57,440 nucleotides of DNA from Gammaproteobacteria bacterium (lineage in GTDB: Bacteria; Pseudomonadota; Gammaproteobacteria; JAADGQ01), in contig WFXF01000087.1 in the NCBI GenBank assembly GCA_015490755.1, positions 1 through 57,440 on the forward strand, given 5' to 3'. The translations under genes and the position numbers were made by a program. Positions 1 through 7,745 of this stretch are shown in pieces (the first letter of the stretch is position 1; each line of letters begins with the position of its first letter). The notes beneath the pieces are model-generated. The model was not told the DNA's origin and ran no database searches. It saw only the letters and a program-made list of their open reading frames with translations.

Positions 1-430
1 AATGAAAAGTCTACTGCGGAAAATCCATTTCGGCCATATTTGGTGTAAATTTTCGTTAAATAGAACAACTATTCGCCTCAAATTTACACCAAATCTGCCT
101 CAAAATGGCTTTCCCTCGCTACGACTTCCATTCTCGGACAGCCTCCTAGTAAAATAATACCTTTAGAGGCTTGCAGGATATTCATAACCAGATACCGCTA
201 AACCAGTGCCCCAGTACCAAATAAAGACCGACCCATAGCAGACAGGCGGGAAGATCGTATAGATAAAAATATCGTGGAGGGATGCCTGAAATACCAGCCA
301 GTGACGGCACAACCGGATGAATAAACCAGATGCAGGTTCATATATTGTTCTATTATACCCTGTCGACATCAATGCCCAGTCCAGAAAACCAGTGAAAATA
401 CCATAGAGCAGTCAGCGTGTTTTAAGGCCT
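1..430. other. Left margin with no supported gene
   Basis: No convincing protein gene was found here. A 69-codon frame on the minus strand (163-372) could encode a short hydrophobic peptide, but it has no ribosome binding site and no family resemblance that I recognise. A 53-codon frame from position 2 runs through the inverted repeat described separately and looks like a chance translation of it. The stretch is probably intergenic or the edge of a dispersed element continuing to the left. Confidence 0.4.
38..94. repeat. Perfect 15-base inverted repeat
   Basis: The arms ATTTGGTGTAAATTT (38-52) and AAATTTACACCAAAT (80-94) are perfect reverse complements separated by 27 bases. Looser pairing extends outwards (ccatttcgg at 25 against caaaatgg at 101). 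It could fold as a long hairpin or be part of a dispersed repeat. It is not followed by a T-run, so it does not look like an ordinary terminator. The same arms do not recur in this window. Confidence 0.6.
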
Positions 431-712
431 CTATTTGATATGTTCAACCAACCTTTCCAAACGTCCGGCAATAATATCCCAAATAACCATTGGACCACCT
501 TTCTTTGCCCACTCTTCGGCTGACAACTTTCTAATTTCTTCAAGATCAGTTGACAGGTTCTCACGTTCCCGTTTCAACTTTGATAATTCGGTCTGGTGTT
601 CAGGTGCGAGGTTTTTCGCTTTGTTTGAACGCTCTATAAGTTCGTCGATATGCTTTAAGCGTGATTCATACTCCATCACATGAGCTTCAACCAATTTCTC
701 TTTATTACGCAT
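431..712 (-). CDS. Small coiled-coil protein
   Basis: A 93-residue, highly charged, Lys/Glu-rich protein with heptad-like spacing through most of its length (about residues 5-65), ending in a short hydrophobic stretch and VEHIK. It resembles the small coiled-coil stress proteins often found near redox and heat-stress genes, but I cannot name a family with certainty. Two adjacent ATG codons are possible (715 and 712). The AGGAG at 719-723 is six bases from the second and only three from the first, so 712 is preferred. No copy of the neighbouring 16-base operator was found upstream. No Cys or catalytic motif is visible. Confidence 0.6.
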   Translation of the reverse strand: MRNKEKLVEAHVMEYESRLKHIDELIERSNKAKNLAPEHQTELSKLKRERENLSTDLEEIRKLSAEEWAKKGGPMVIWDIIAGRLERLVEHIK

Positions 713-914
713 CATATTCTCCTTTTTTATTTGGAAAATTACCTATCATTATCTTTTCAAGAAAGTGCCCGCACTTCGAAAAGAGTCATACACACTTTGT
801 TACGCAGTTCATTCAACATTTATATCTTAATTCCGCTACGATGCTGCAAAACCTCCAGCTTTCACCAATAAAGCAGGCTTAGCTTAGATACTACCGCCAC
901 CTACCCCAGAGGTC

Positions 915-957
915 TGTAACTTAGGTTGCACAGAAATGCATTATCTATCGCTATAAT
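915..957 (+). promoter_or_regulatory. Crp/Fnr-type operator and -10 box of the YvlD-like gene
   Basis: The 16-mer at 915-930 reads TGTAAC TTAG GTTGCA, an almost perfect dyad. A consensus -10 box TATAAT lies at 952-957, so transcription would start near 964. The dyad centre (922.5) is then at -41.5, the class II activator position used by Crp/Fnr proteins. No good -35 hexamer is present, as expected of an activator-dependent promoter. The gene starts 36 bases after the inferred start site. Identity of the bound protein is inferred. Confidence 0.7.
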
Positions 958-999
958 GGACACGCAATAAAGCCTTCAACAAACAACGGGAATAAACAT

Positions 1000-1407
1000 A
1001 TGCTGACAGGATTTCTTTTTATGTGGCTAGTGACCGCCGTCGGCTTGTGGATCATCACTCTGGTGGTGCCGGGGGTGCGTGCAACGACAGTGGGCGGATT
1101 GCTATGGACTGCGCTGGTATTGGGGCTGGTCAACGCCTTTATTCGGCCAATACTGTGGCTCCTCACCCTGCCACTGACCATCCTGACCTTTGGACTCTTT
1201 GCACTGGTAGTTAATGCCTTCACACTATGGCTAAGTGCCGCGATGGTGAAGAATTTTGAAATTGATGGGTTTGGTAGCGCCCTGCTGGCTGCCCTGGTGA
1301 TGGCGCTGTTGGGGGTGGTGGGGTTTATCTTGATGAACTGGCTGATGGTGGGTGAGGTGCATTGGATGATGTATCAAAGCCAATCAGGCAAGCACGGCCC
1401 TTTTTGA
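1000..1407 (+). CDS. Phage-holin-like (YvlD family) membrane protein
   Basis: A 135-residue, very hydrophobic protein with four predicted membrane helices (about residues 3-25, 30-55, 57-82 and 90-115). Internal motifs such as NAFIRPILWLLTLP and the NAFTLW stretch are typical of the YvlD/phage holin superfamily IV (PF04020). Members are small inner-membrane proteins of unclear role, often stress-induced, and the holin name does not imply a phage origin. It stands alone, between its own operator-containing promoter and the first copy of the ~100-base repeat. The ATG at 1000 follows a weak CGGGAA ribosome binding site. Confidence 0.8.
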   Translation: MLTGFLFMWLVTAVGLWIITLVVPGVRATTVGGLLWTALVLGLVNAFIRPILWLLTLPLTILTFGLFALVVNAFTLWLSAAMVKNFEIDGFGSALLAALVMALLGVVGFILMNWLMVGEVHWMMYQSQSGKHGPF

Positions 1408-1438
1408 GCTGGCGCACCTCTTTGGGTACGGCTCTCGC

Positions 1439-1539
1439 TGCTAATTCTATTCCCGCCTTTTTCTGATCGTCTGCTACTTAAGTTACAATTGAAAAATTGG
1501 CAAAAAATTCCGTGAAAAAACTTTTTTATTGTCACAATT
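1439..1539. repeat. Direct repeat copy 1 (matches 8752-8851)
   Basis: About 100 bases matching 8752-8851 in the same orientation at roughly three-quarters identity with a one-base length difference. Shared landmarks in order are ATTCTATTCCCG, TCTGCTAC-N4-GTTACA, the A-rich stretch with AAAAATT, and TTTTTATT-TCACAA. Copy 2 forms the shared promoter region of yfdX and the formate/nitrite channel. Copy 1 faces no obvious gene in either direction. Together the copies bracket about 7.2 kb. Confidence 0.75.
1444..1487 (-). promoter_or_regulatory. Orphan copy of the Crp/Fnr-type operator
   Basis: Read on the minus strand, 1487-1472 gives TGTAAC TTAA GTAGCA, matching the other four operators. A TAGAAT hexamer lies at 1449-1444, one base further away than in the other four sites. 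On the plus strand a TATTGT at 1527-1532 would place the dyad near -60. Neither direction leads into a recognisable gene: the minus direction runs antisense into the YvlD-like gene, and the plus direction runs antisense into the general stress gene. Confidence 0.5.
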
Positions 1540-1652
1540 GAGGGGCCAGAAACCTCGCCAACGATCGGGGCGCCTATGTATTCGCCCGCGATATTCGATT
1601 CGCCCCACCAGCCAATACTTTTTGATCATCAAAAACAGCCACAGGGCATTCA

Positions 1653-2171
1653 TCAGCTCAGGTGGATCGTCACGTCCAGGGCATCGCCTGCGGCCAGCAC
1701 ATCGTGGGCGCGTTCCACCTCGCCCTGGTCGCCATGAACAATGAGCAGATACTGATCCGACTTGATAGCAGCTTCGTAACGGATGATGCTGTCCTTGGGA
1801 ATACCGATACTGTAGAGCGCAGCGCCCAAAACACTCAGCCCGCCCACCACTACCGCACCCTCCAGCGCGGCAACCAGAGCCCCCACCAGCGGGCCGGCGA
1901 TAATAACGGTGCCCAAGCCCGGTACCCAGAAAAAGGCTGCCCCCAGCAGCAGCCCCCACAGGCCGCCCCAGAAGGCACCCTGCGCGCCCCACAGCTTCAT
2001 TCGGTCACCGGTATTGTAGAAGCCGATGGGGTGCTCTTCGCGCTGATAGCCCTTGCCGACGATGGAGAGCTTCTCGGCATCGAACCCCTCCTCCAGCAGC
2101 TGGCGCACTGCGGCCTCTGCCTGTAAATGCTCTCCGTAAACTGCAACACAGCTATTTTCTTCGACCATCAT
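1653..2171 (-). CDS. Glycine-zipper general stress protein
   Basis: A 172-residue protein that matches, from memory of the family, proteins annotated as general stress protein. The N-terminal part (residues 1-55) is soluble and contains EAAVRQLLEEGFDAEKLSIVGKG. It is followed by NTGDRMKLWGAQGAFWGGLWG, two glycine-zipper membrane segments (about 60-110), and a C-terminal soluble part with SIGIPKDSIIRYE. The function is unknown; a membrane-stress role is usually proposed. The start is one of two ATGs at 2171/2168, preceded by GGGGGAA. An upstream in-frame start at 2231 would add an atypical N-terminus. The upstream operator suggests control together with its neighbours. Confidence 0.75.
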   Translation of the reverse strand: MMVEENSCVAVYGEHLQAEAAVRQLLEEGFDAEKLSIVGKGYQREEHPIGFYNTGDRMKLWGAQGAFWGGLWGLLLGAAFFWVPGLGTVIIAGPLVGALVAALEGAVVVGGLSVLGAALYSIGIPKDSIIRYEAAIKSDQYLLIVHGDQGEVERAHDVLAAGDALDVTIHLS

Positions 2172-2521
2172 TCTGTTCCCCCTGCGTACGCTAACTGCCA
2201 AACTCCACAACCCACGGGCATCCGACTGCAATGAAAAGGTGCCAACTTATTGATGAGGTTGTTATTTTACGCCTTTCCCTGCGAGCTATGCCTTGATGCT
2301 AAATGCCACAGACTCGCTGACCTGGCAATATAAAGTGGTTAATATATTAGGATTGTCCCCCGTAACGGTGTATTTTTCTGCTACCAGGGTTACACAGGCT
2401 ATCCGGGAATCGCCCTGTCAGGCAACGGTTGAGAGATGGGGAATGCTGAATGAAACAAGATCTGCGAGGTGAGCCGTGGTGACTTGTCCAAGGGTCGCAA
2501 CGCCACTTTCGGCAAACAAGG
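2172..2521. other. Intergenic region between stress gene and crp/fnr gene
   Basis: No gene is supported. The stretch carries the operator and -10 box described at 2352-2394. At 2479-2487 and 2516-2525 it also contains GTGACTTGT and ACAAGGTCAC, which can pair with a one-base bulge across the stop codon of the adjacent minus-strand regulator. That structure lacks a T-run, so a terminator role is uncertain. The inferred leader of the stress gene is about 170 bases long. Confidence 0.4.
2352..2394 (-). promoter_or_regulatory. Crp/Fnr-type operator and -10 box of the general stress gene
   Basis: Read on the minus strand, 2394-2379 gives TGTAAC CCTG GTAGCA. A -10-like GACAAT lies at 2357-2352 (four of six consensus bases). 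Its first base is 29.5 bases from the dyad centre, the same spacing as at the other class II sites in this block. The inferred transcription start is near 2345, leaving a long leader before the ATG at 2171. Confidence 0.55.
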
Positions 2522-3244
2522 TCACTCTTTACTGGAAAGATGCATCGCCTTTTTCAACAGCTTCTCCAGCTCTTTGATGACTAGCTCTCCGCGCCGGGTC
2601 ACCACCACCCCCTCGCGCTGCCAGTGCTGCAACTGGCGGTTGACCACCACCCGCACACTGCCGATCATCTCGGCCAGGGATTCGTGGGAAAGATTGTGAA
2701 TCAGACGCAGGGGCTGCCCCGGCGCTTCAGGCTCGACGTGGCGCAAAATCAGGCGGGCGAGGCGGGTCTCGGTATCGTGCAGAGCCAGGTCACCGGCCAG
2801 GTTGGCCAGACTGCGCATCTGCTGACCCAGATAGGGCAGAAAACTGCGGTTGAACACCGGGTGCTCTTCGATCCAGCGACGTGCCTCCCGCATCGGTGTG
2901 GAGAGCATCAGCAGGTCATCCCGCGCCTCCAGCAAGACGGGGTTGGGCTGACCATCCAGCAGGCTGATGACATCAAATGCATCACCCGGCTGGAGCAGAA
3001 ACAGCGTCACCATTCTGCCGGTATCGGGGTTAATCTGCCCCATCTTCAGCCGCCCGGAAAGGATGATATGAAAGCGCTGGCCACTCTCCTGCTCACTGAT
3101 CCGGCGCCCCTGTTTCCAGGTTTCACGCCGAAAGTGGCTCAACATCTCGTCCAACACCGCCCCATCAAGCCCCTCAAAGAGCGGCGACTGGCGCAGCAGG
3201 GCTTTAACATCCACGCCACTGCGGGCCTGTCTGTCAGCCAACAC
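2522..3244 (-). CDS. Crp/Fnr-family transcriptional regulator (paralog B)
   Basis: A 240-residue regulator with an N-terminal cyclic-nucleotide-binding-type beta-roll (about 15-130), a dimerisation helix (about 130-165), and a C-terminal winged helix (about 170-225). The recognition segment LAEMIGSVRVVVNRQLQHW is identical to that of the adjacent paralog. It has Val where E. coli CRP has the Glu that reads TGTGA, giving an R-V-x-V-x-R pattern as in NtcA. There is no cysteine anywhere, so an FNR-type iron-sulfur sensor is excluded. The GTG start overlaps the stop codon of the upstream paralog by one base (TAGTG), so translation is coupled. It is probably the last gene of the ftsH operon. The ligand is unknown. 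Confidence 0.85.
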   Translation of the reverse strand: MLADRQARSGVDVKALLRQSPLFEGLDGAVLDEMLSHFRRETWKQGRRISEQESGQRFHIILSGRLKMGQINPDTGRMVTLFLLQPGDAFDVISLLDGQPNPVLLEARDDLLMLSTPMREARRWIEEHPVFNRSFLPYLGQQMRSLANLAGDLALHDTETRLARLILRHVEPEAPGQPLRLIHNLSHESLAEMIGSVRVVVNRQLQHWQREGVVVTRRGELVIKELEKLLKKAMHLSSKE

Positions 3245-3972
3245 TACGCCGGCACCTTCACCGGGTGGTCATCAGCCCGCTTGACCAGCTCCTGCAGGGC
3301 CTCAATCTCAAGGTGACCGCGGTGGGCATCGATAATGCCCTCCTGCTTCCAGTGCTGCAGCTGACGATTAACCACCACCCGCACACTGCCAATCATTTCG
3401 GCCAGGGATTCGTGGGAGAGATCATTGATCAGCCGCGGTGTCACATGCTGCGCCTGCTCGCCGGCATCCACATGGCGCAGAATCAGCCGTGCCAGGCGAG
3501 TCTCGGTATCGTGCAGCGCCAGGTCCGAAGCCAGACCGGCCAGGCTGCACATCTTCTCCCCCAGATAGGGCAGTAATTTGCGGTTGAAATCGGGGTGCTC
3601 ATCCAGCCACTGACGCGCCTCATCCATGGGCAGGCTCAGCAGGCTGACATCATCGAGCGTCTCCAGCATCACGTCGTGAGGTTTGCCATCCAGCAGGCTG
3701 AAGATGCAAAACGGATCGCCGGGGCCAAGCAGAAACAGGGTGATCATGCGGCCGTTCTCAGGGTTGCTGCGGCTGAGGCGGACACGGCCGGAGAGCAGAA
3801 TATGAAAGCGCCTCCAGGTCTCCTCCATGGGCAGCTGGCGACGACGTTTCCAGGTCTCCCGCCGGCAGCGGCTGACGATATCAGTGATGGAGGCGTCTGC
3901 CAGCTCGGAGAAGAGGGCGGACTGTTTCAGACATCGAGTGCTTTCATTAAAAAATGCCGATTCGGGGTTCAT
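3244..3972 (-). CDS. Crp/Fnr-family transcriptional regulator (paralog A)
   Basis: A 242-residue protein with the same layout as its downstream neighbour: beta-roll (about 18-130), long dimer helix, and winged helix with the identical recognition segment. It differs in having four cysteines (C14, C36, C89, C142). Their spacing does not match the FNR cluster motif, but they could make it redox- or metal-responsive. ATG at 3972 overlaps the ftsH stop by four bases (ATGA), and its own stop overlaps the next GTG by one base. The pair therefore looks like a recent tandem duplication kept in one operon. Homo- or heterodimers acting on the 16-base operators of this region are plausible but inferred. 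Confidence 0.85.
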   Translation of the reverse strand: MNPESAFFNESTRCLKQSALFSELADASITDIVSRCRRETWKRRRQLPMEETWRRFHILLSGRVRLSRSNPENGRMITLFLLGPGDPFCIFSLLDGKPHDVMLETLDDVSLLSLPMDEARQWLDEHPDFNRKLLPYLGEKMCSLAGLASDLALHDTETRLARLILRHVDAGEQAQHVTPRLINDLSHESLAEMIGSVRVVVNRQLQHWKQEGIIDAHRGHLEIEALQELVKRADDHPVKVPA

Positions 3973-5894
3973 GTCGTGCGCTCCTGAGATTGATCCGCCG
4001 TCTCTTTGATGCGGCCGATAATGGCTTCCACTTCTTCGCCGTTCAGCACCTCTTTCTCTTCCAGCACCTGGGCCAGTTTGTCCAGAGTGGCGCGCTGCTG
4101 AACGAGAATCCCGGTCGCCCGCTGGCGGCCCTCCTCCACCAGCCGCTTGACTTCGGCATCGATCAACTGCGCCGTCTCCTCGCTGTAGTTACGCTCTACA
4201 CTACTCTGCCCCAGGTATTGCAGCTCCCGCTGCACCCCCCAGGTCAGCGGCCCGAGCTTTTCGCTCATGCCCAGGCGGGTCACCATGTTACGCGCAATCT
4301 CCGAGGCCCGCTCCAGATCGTTGGAGGCACCGCTGGAGACATCACCGAAAATGATCTCCTCAGCCACCCGCCCCCCCAGCAAAATGGCGATCTGGTCCCT
4401 CAGTTCGTTCTGCGTGGAGAGAAACTTCTCCTCCACCGGTAGTTGCAAAGTGTAGCCCAGCGCCGCCACGCCGCGAGGAATAATCGAGACCTTGTGCACC
4501 GGCTCTCCGGTGGGCACACTCTCCGCCACCAGCGTATGGCCCGATTCGTGAAAAGCGACGCGGCGTTTCTCCTGCGCGTTCAGGCCCCGATTCTTCTTCT
4601 CCGGCCCGGCAATCACACGGTCGATAGCGGCCTCAAAATCGGCCATGGTGACGGCATCGTGGTGGTAACGGACGGCGAGAATGGCCGCCTCGTTAGCGAT
4701 ATTGGCCAGGTCAGCGCCCACAAAACCGGGAGTGCGCTGAGCCACCACGCGCAGATCCACATCCGCGGCCATTTTCAACTGCCGGCTATGCAGCTCAAGG
4801 ATGGCGACGCGCGCCTCCAGATCAGGCTTGTCCACCACGATCTGACGATCGAAACGGCCAGCCCGCAGCAGGGCTTTGTCGAGAATCTCCGGCCGGTTGG
4901 TGGCCGCCATTACCACCACCCCCACGGAAGGGTCAAAGCCGTCCATTTCGGTCAGTAGCTGGTTGAGGGTCTGCTCGCGCTCATCGTGACCGCCGCTCAT
5001 CACCGGGGCCATGCCCCGCGCCCCGCCAATGGCGTCCAGCTCGTCGATGAAGATAATGCACGGTGCCTTTTGCCGCGCTTGCTCAAACAGCTCGCGCACC
5101 CGCGCCGCCCCCATGCCGACAAACATCTCGATAAACTCGGAGCCGCTGATATTGAAAAACGGGACATGAGCCTCCCCCGCCACGGCGCGCGCCAGCAGTG
5201 TCTTGCCGGTACCCGGCGGTCCCACCAGCAGCACCCCTTTGGGGGCGTGGCCACCGAGCCCCTGCAGCACCGTCGGGTCACGCAGAAAGGAGATGGTCTC
5301 ACCCAGCTCCATTTTTGCCGCCTCGGCCCCGGCCACATCCTCGAAAGTGACCTTGACGTCCCCCTCAGGGTGAATGCGAATGCGGTTGCCGATGTTGAGA
5401 AATCCCTTGCTCGACCCCGCCATACGTTTGCCCATCCAGCCCCACAGCAAAAAGAGAAACCCAAAGGGCAACACCCAGCTGAAAAAGAAGTTGCTCAGCC
5501 AGTCGCTGCTCTGGCGCACGGTGTACTTAACCCCCTTCTCCTCCAGCTCCTTGGCCAGGTCGTTGTTCCACAGCGGTATGGTGACAAAATGGCGCGGTTT
5601 GCCTGTTTTGGGGTCGCTTTCTGTCAGAGTACCGGTAATGACTTTATTGCTGACGATGGCATCAACTACCTCCCCCCGATCCACCCGTTGCAGAAATTCA
5701 CTGTAGGGAATCTCGCTGCGCTGAACCTCCTGCGCCCCCTGCCAGAAGTAGAGTGACGCCATGATAAAGATCAGATAGACCCACAGCGCCGAGCTGGGCT
5801 GATGCCAGAAACTGCCATCCGGCTTGAAGTCTTCGGGTTTGTTGATGTCGATCTTCGGCTTGTTTTCCGGGGGGGTAAACTCCGTCTTCTTCAT
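3969..5894 (-). CDS. ftsH: FtsH-type ATP-dependent zinc metalloprotease
   Basis: A 641-residue membrane-anchored AAA+ protease. Two transmembrane helices (about 38-55 and 137-158) flank a periplasmic domain. The AAA module follows with Walker A GPPGTGKT, Walker [11 protein letters not shown], and the second region of homology [19 protein letters not shown]. The zinc protease has the HESGH motif. It degrades misfolded or unassembled membrane proteins. It is probably an accessory paralog rather than the housekeeping copy, because it heads an operon with two regulators instead of sitting beside rlmE/folP. ATG at 5894 lies ten bases from AAGGAG (5905-5910). A GTG two codons earlier (5900) is a possible alternative. 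No full 16-base operator was found upstream. Confidence 0.95.
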   Translation of the reverse strand: MKKTEFTPPENKPKIDINKPEDFKPDGSFWHQPSSALWVYLIFIMASLYFWQGAQEVQRSEIPYSEFLQRVDRGEVVDAIVSNKVITGTLTESDPKTGKPRHFVTIPLWNNDLAKELEEKGVKYTVRQSSDWLSNFFFSWVLPFGFLFLLWGWMGKRMAGSSKGFLNIGNRIRIHPEGDVKVTFEDVAGAEAAKMELGETISFLRDPTVLQGLGGHAPKGVLLVGPPGTGKTLLARAVAGEAHVPFFNISGSEFIEMFVGMGAARVRELFEQARQKAPCIIFIDELDAIGGARGMAPVMSGGHDEREQTLNQLLTEMDGFDPSVGVVVMAATNRPEILDKALLRAGRFDRQIVVDKPDLEARVAILELHSRQLKMAADVDLRVVAQRTPGFVGADLANIANEAAILAVRYHHDAVTMADFEAAIDRVIAGPEKKNRGLNAQEKRRVAFHESGHTLVAESVPTGEPVHKVSIIPRGVAALGYTLQLPVEEKFLSTQNELRDQIAILLGGRVAEEIIFGDVSSGASNDLERASEIARNMVTRLGMSEKLGPLTWGVQRELQYLGQSSVERNYSEETAQLIDAEVKRLVEEGRQRATGILVQQRATLDKLAQVLEEKEVLNGEEVEAIIGRIKETADQSQERTT

Positions 5895-6128
5895 CTGCAC
5901 GAAACTCCTTTGTCAGTATGGTATAGGGGGAACAACTCAACCCTTATCAGTTATGGGGTCGGACAGCTAACATCCAGATAAGTTTAAATTTTTTTCAATA
6001 AGCAGTAACTTTATAGTGAGCAACAAGAACCTATGCCCCTGAATGCTCTAGAATCACTTCATCAGCGAATATGCTTTTGCCCGGTTGCACCATCTGCCCG
6101 ATGGTAGCATCCAGTGTCTCTTGCGTTA

Positions 6129-7538
6129 TTACGTCTGCCTCCTCTCTTGTACAACCAGCGCCATACGCGCCGCCTGTACAAAGGACTCCGTCAGTGTCGG
6201 ATGAGGGTGAATCGACCCGGCCAGGGCTTCCAGAGGCAGGCCGGTGCGCACCAGCAGGGCCGCTTCGCCCATCAGGCCCGCCGCACCTTCGACCAGCGCG
6301 TGCACACCGACGATTTTTCGATCAACCGTGTTGTAGACGATTTTGAGAAGCCCGTTGTTATCACCGCTGATCTGGGCCCGAGCATCCTGGGAAAAGTCGT
6401 AACGAGCCACCGCCATGCCAGCGCCTTTGGCCTGCTCCTCGGTCAGCCCCGCCATGGCCAATTCCGGCGAGCTGAAGATGACAGCCGAGTTATGCACGGC
6501 CTGTGGGAAGGGCGCGGGCTGGCCCATCAAGTTGCTCGCCAGAGCCAGCCCCTGGGCCGTGGCCCAGTGGGCAAACATGGGCTGCCCTGCCACATCGCCC
6601 ACGGCGTAGATCCCCGCTTCAGTGGTCTCCAGCGCCTCATCAACGGGAATGCCATGAGGAGTGGCGCTGATGGCTGTTGTCTCCAGCCCCAGCCCATCGA
6701 CGTGGGCGTGGCGACCGGCGGCCATCAAAACAGCGGTGGCGAAGATCTGGTCGTAGCCTCCGTCCGCCAGATCGTAATCCACAAACACCCCTTTACCGCT
6801 GTGGCTAATGGTTTTGACCGCTACATTGCAATGCAAGGTGATGCCCTGCTCAATCAACTGCTGCTCCAGCAGCTCGGCCAGTTCCTCGTCAACGCCACGC
6901 AGAATGCGAGGGCCGCGCTCCAGCAAGGTCACCTGCGCGCCCAGGGCGTGAAAAACCTGCGCCAGCTCCACGCCGATGGGGCCGCCACCGATCACCGTCA
7001 AATGCTCGGGAATACACTCGATATCGAGAATGGCATCACTGCTGTAGACCTTAGGCAGATCAGCACCACGCACCGGCAAGCGGTTGGGACGGGAGCCGGT
7101 GGCCAGAATGCAGCGCTCAAACTGCACTGTGAAGGCATCGCCCTCATGGGGCTGAATCACCGCTTGCCGTGGCCCTTGCAGTTGCGCGTGGCCAAATAAC
7201 AGATCCAGTGTCTTGATCTGCGCGACCCGCTGGACAGCCGCCTCGCTACGACGCTGCAAAATCTCCCGCTTGCGCGCCTGCACTTTGCGCCAATCGAGAT
7301 GCACCAGTTCCGCAGGAAGCTGAATGCCAAACTCGTCCAGACGACCGGTATCACGCAGGCGATGCGCTGTCTCCCGAAAGATCTTAGAGGGGATGCAGCC
7401 TTCGAACAGACAGGTGCCACCCAAACCGCCACCCGCCTCCACCAGCAACACCTTCTTGCCTGACTGTGCCAGCGCCATCGCTGCGGGCGTTCCACCGGGT
7501 CCGCCCCCAATCACCAGAATGTCGTATTGATTGTCCAT
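6129..7538 (-). CDS. Dihydrolipoyl dehydrogenase-family flavoprotein
   Basis: A 469-residue pyridine-nucleotide-disulfide oxidoreductase. The N-terminal FAD-binding motif is GGGPGGTPAA and the redox-active disulfide is CLFEGC (about residues 42-47). A second GxGxxG (VIGGGPIGVELA) binds NAD(P)H, an FAD-contacting TAEAGIYAVGD-like segment follows, and the C-terminus has HPHPTLTES, the usual dihydrolipoyl dehydrogenase active-site region. No 2-oxoacid dehydrogenase genes are nearby, so the substrate is uncertain. A mercuric-reductase-like or general disulfide reductase role is possible. The ATG at 7538 follows GGGGGTGA; a GTG three codons upstream is less likely. The class II operator lies 72-87 bases upstream. 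Confidence 0.85.
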   Translation of the reverse strand: MDNQYDILVIGGGPGGTPAAMALAQSGKKVLLVEAGGGLGGTCLFEGCIPSKIFRETAHRLRDTGRLDEFGIQLPAELVHLDWRKVQARKREILQRRSEAAVQRVAQIKTLDLLFGHAQLQGPRQAVIQPHEGDAFTVQFERCILATGSRPNRLPVRGADLPKVYSSDAILDIECIPEHLTVIGGGPIGVELAQVFHALGAQVTLLERGPRILRGVDEELAELLEQQLIEQGITLHCNVAVKTISHSGKGVFVDYDLADGGYDQIFATAVLMAAGRHAHVDGLGLETTAISATPHGIPVDEALETTEAGIYAVGDVAGQPMFAHWATAQGLALASNLMGQPAPFPQAVHNSAVIFSSPELAMAGLTEEQAKGAGMAVARYDFSQDARAQISGDNNGLLKIVYNTVDRKIVGVHALVEGAAGLMGEAALLVRTGLPLEALAGSIHPHPTLTESFVQAARMALVVQERRQT

Positions 7539-7582
7539 GCCTGTCACCCCCGCTTTCAGCAGTCAACAAAAAGTAAGGTCAA

Positions 7583-7625
7583 ACATTACCACCAACCGTC
7601 ATGAGCATCTGTAACTTAGGTTACA
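7583..7625 (-). promoter_or_regulatory. Crp/Fnr-type operator and -10 box of the flavoprotein gene
   Basis: TGTAAC at 7610-7615 and GTTACA at 7620-7625 form a perfect dyad around TTAG, and it contains GTA-N8-TAC. On the minus strand TAATGT (7588-7583) keeps the three most conserved -10 positions and starts exactly 29.5 bases from the dyad centre. Transcription would begin near 7576, giving a leader of about 38 bases. Confidence 0.7.
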
Positions 7626-7698
7626 TAGCGCCACTACGTCTATGATAGCAGGCTAACCCAAAGATGGGCTTCTATGTCTCATAAAGTTTTCGATCGGG

Positions 7699-7729
7699 GG
7701 CAGCCCCACCTGTAGCTGACGGGGCTACC
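7699..7729. terminator. GC-rich hairpin between yfdX and flavoprotein genes
   Basis: GGCAGCCCC (7699-7707) pairs with GGGGCTACC (7721-7729) through eight Watson-Crick pairs and one G-U pair, with a 13-base loop. It lies just past the end of the minus-strand yfdX gene and may protect or end that transcript. There is no clean T-run on either side, so intrinsic termination is uncertain. Confidence 0.45.
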
Positions 7730-7745
7730 AACTCTTTAAGACGTT

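Noticed and set aside
163-372. A 69-codon minus-strand frame encoding a hydrophobic peptide
   Set aside because: No ribosome binding site, no family similarity that I recognise, and TATAAT-like bases inside the frame; kept only as part of the margin.
3265-5756. Several long plus-strand frames across the crp/fnr and ftsH genes
   Set aside because: They are antisense shadows that are common in G+C-rich coding DNA; the minus-strand proteins carry clear family motifs.
6003-6018. Possible operator upstream of ftsH (AGTAACTTTATAGTGA)
   Set aside because: Only the first half resembles the regulon site; the second half matches at one position of six, so it was not counted.
6036-6130. A second open frame on the minus strand after the flavoprotein stop, giving a plausible short peptide ending ILEHSGA
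   Set aside because: It has no good start codon, overlaps the end of the flavoprotein gene in another frame, and could be read through by chance in G+C-rich DNA.
6114-7199. A 361-codon plus-strand frame opposite the flavoprotein gene
   Set aside because: The minus-strand frame has FAD, disulfide and NAD(P)H motifs; the plus-strand frame has none and starts without a ribosome binding site.
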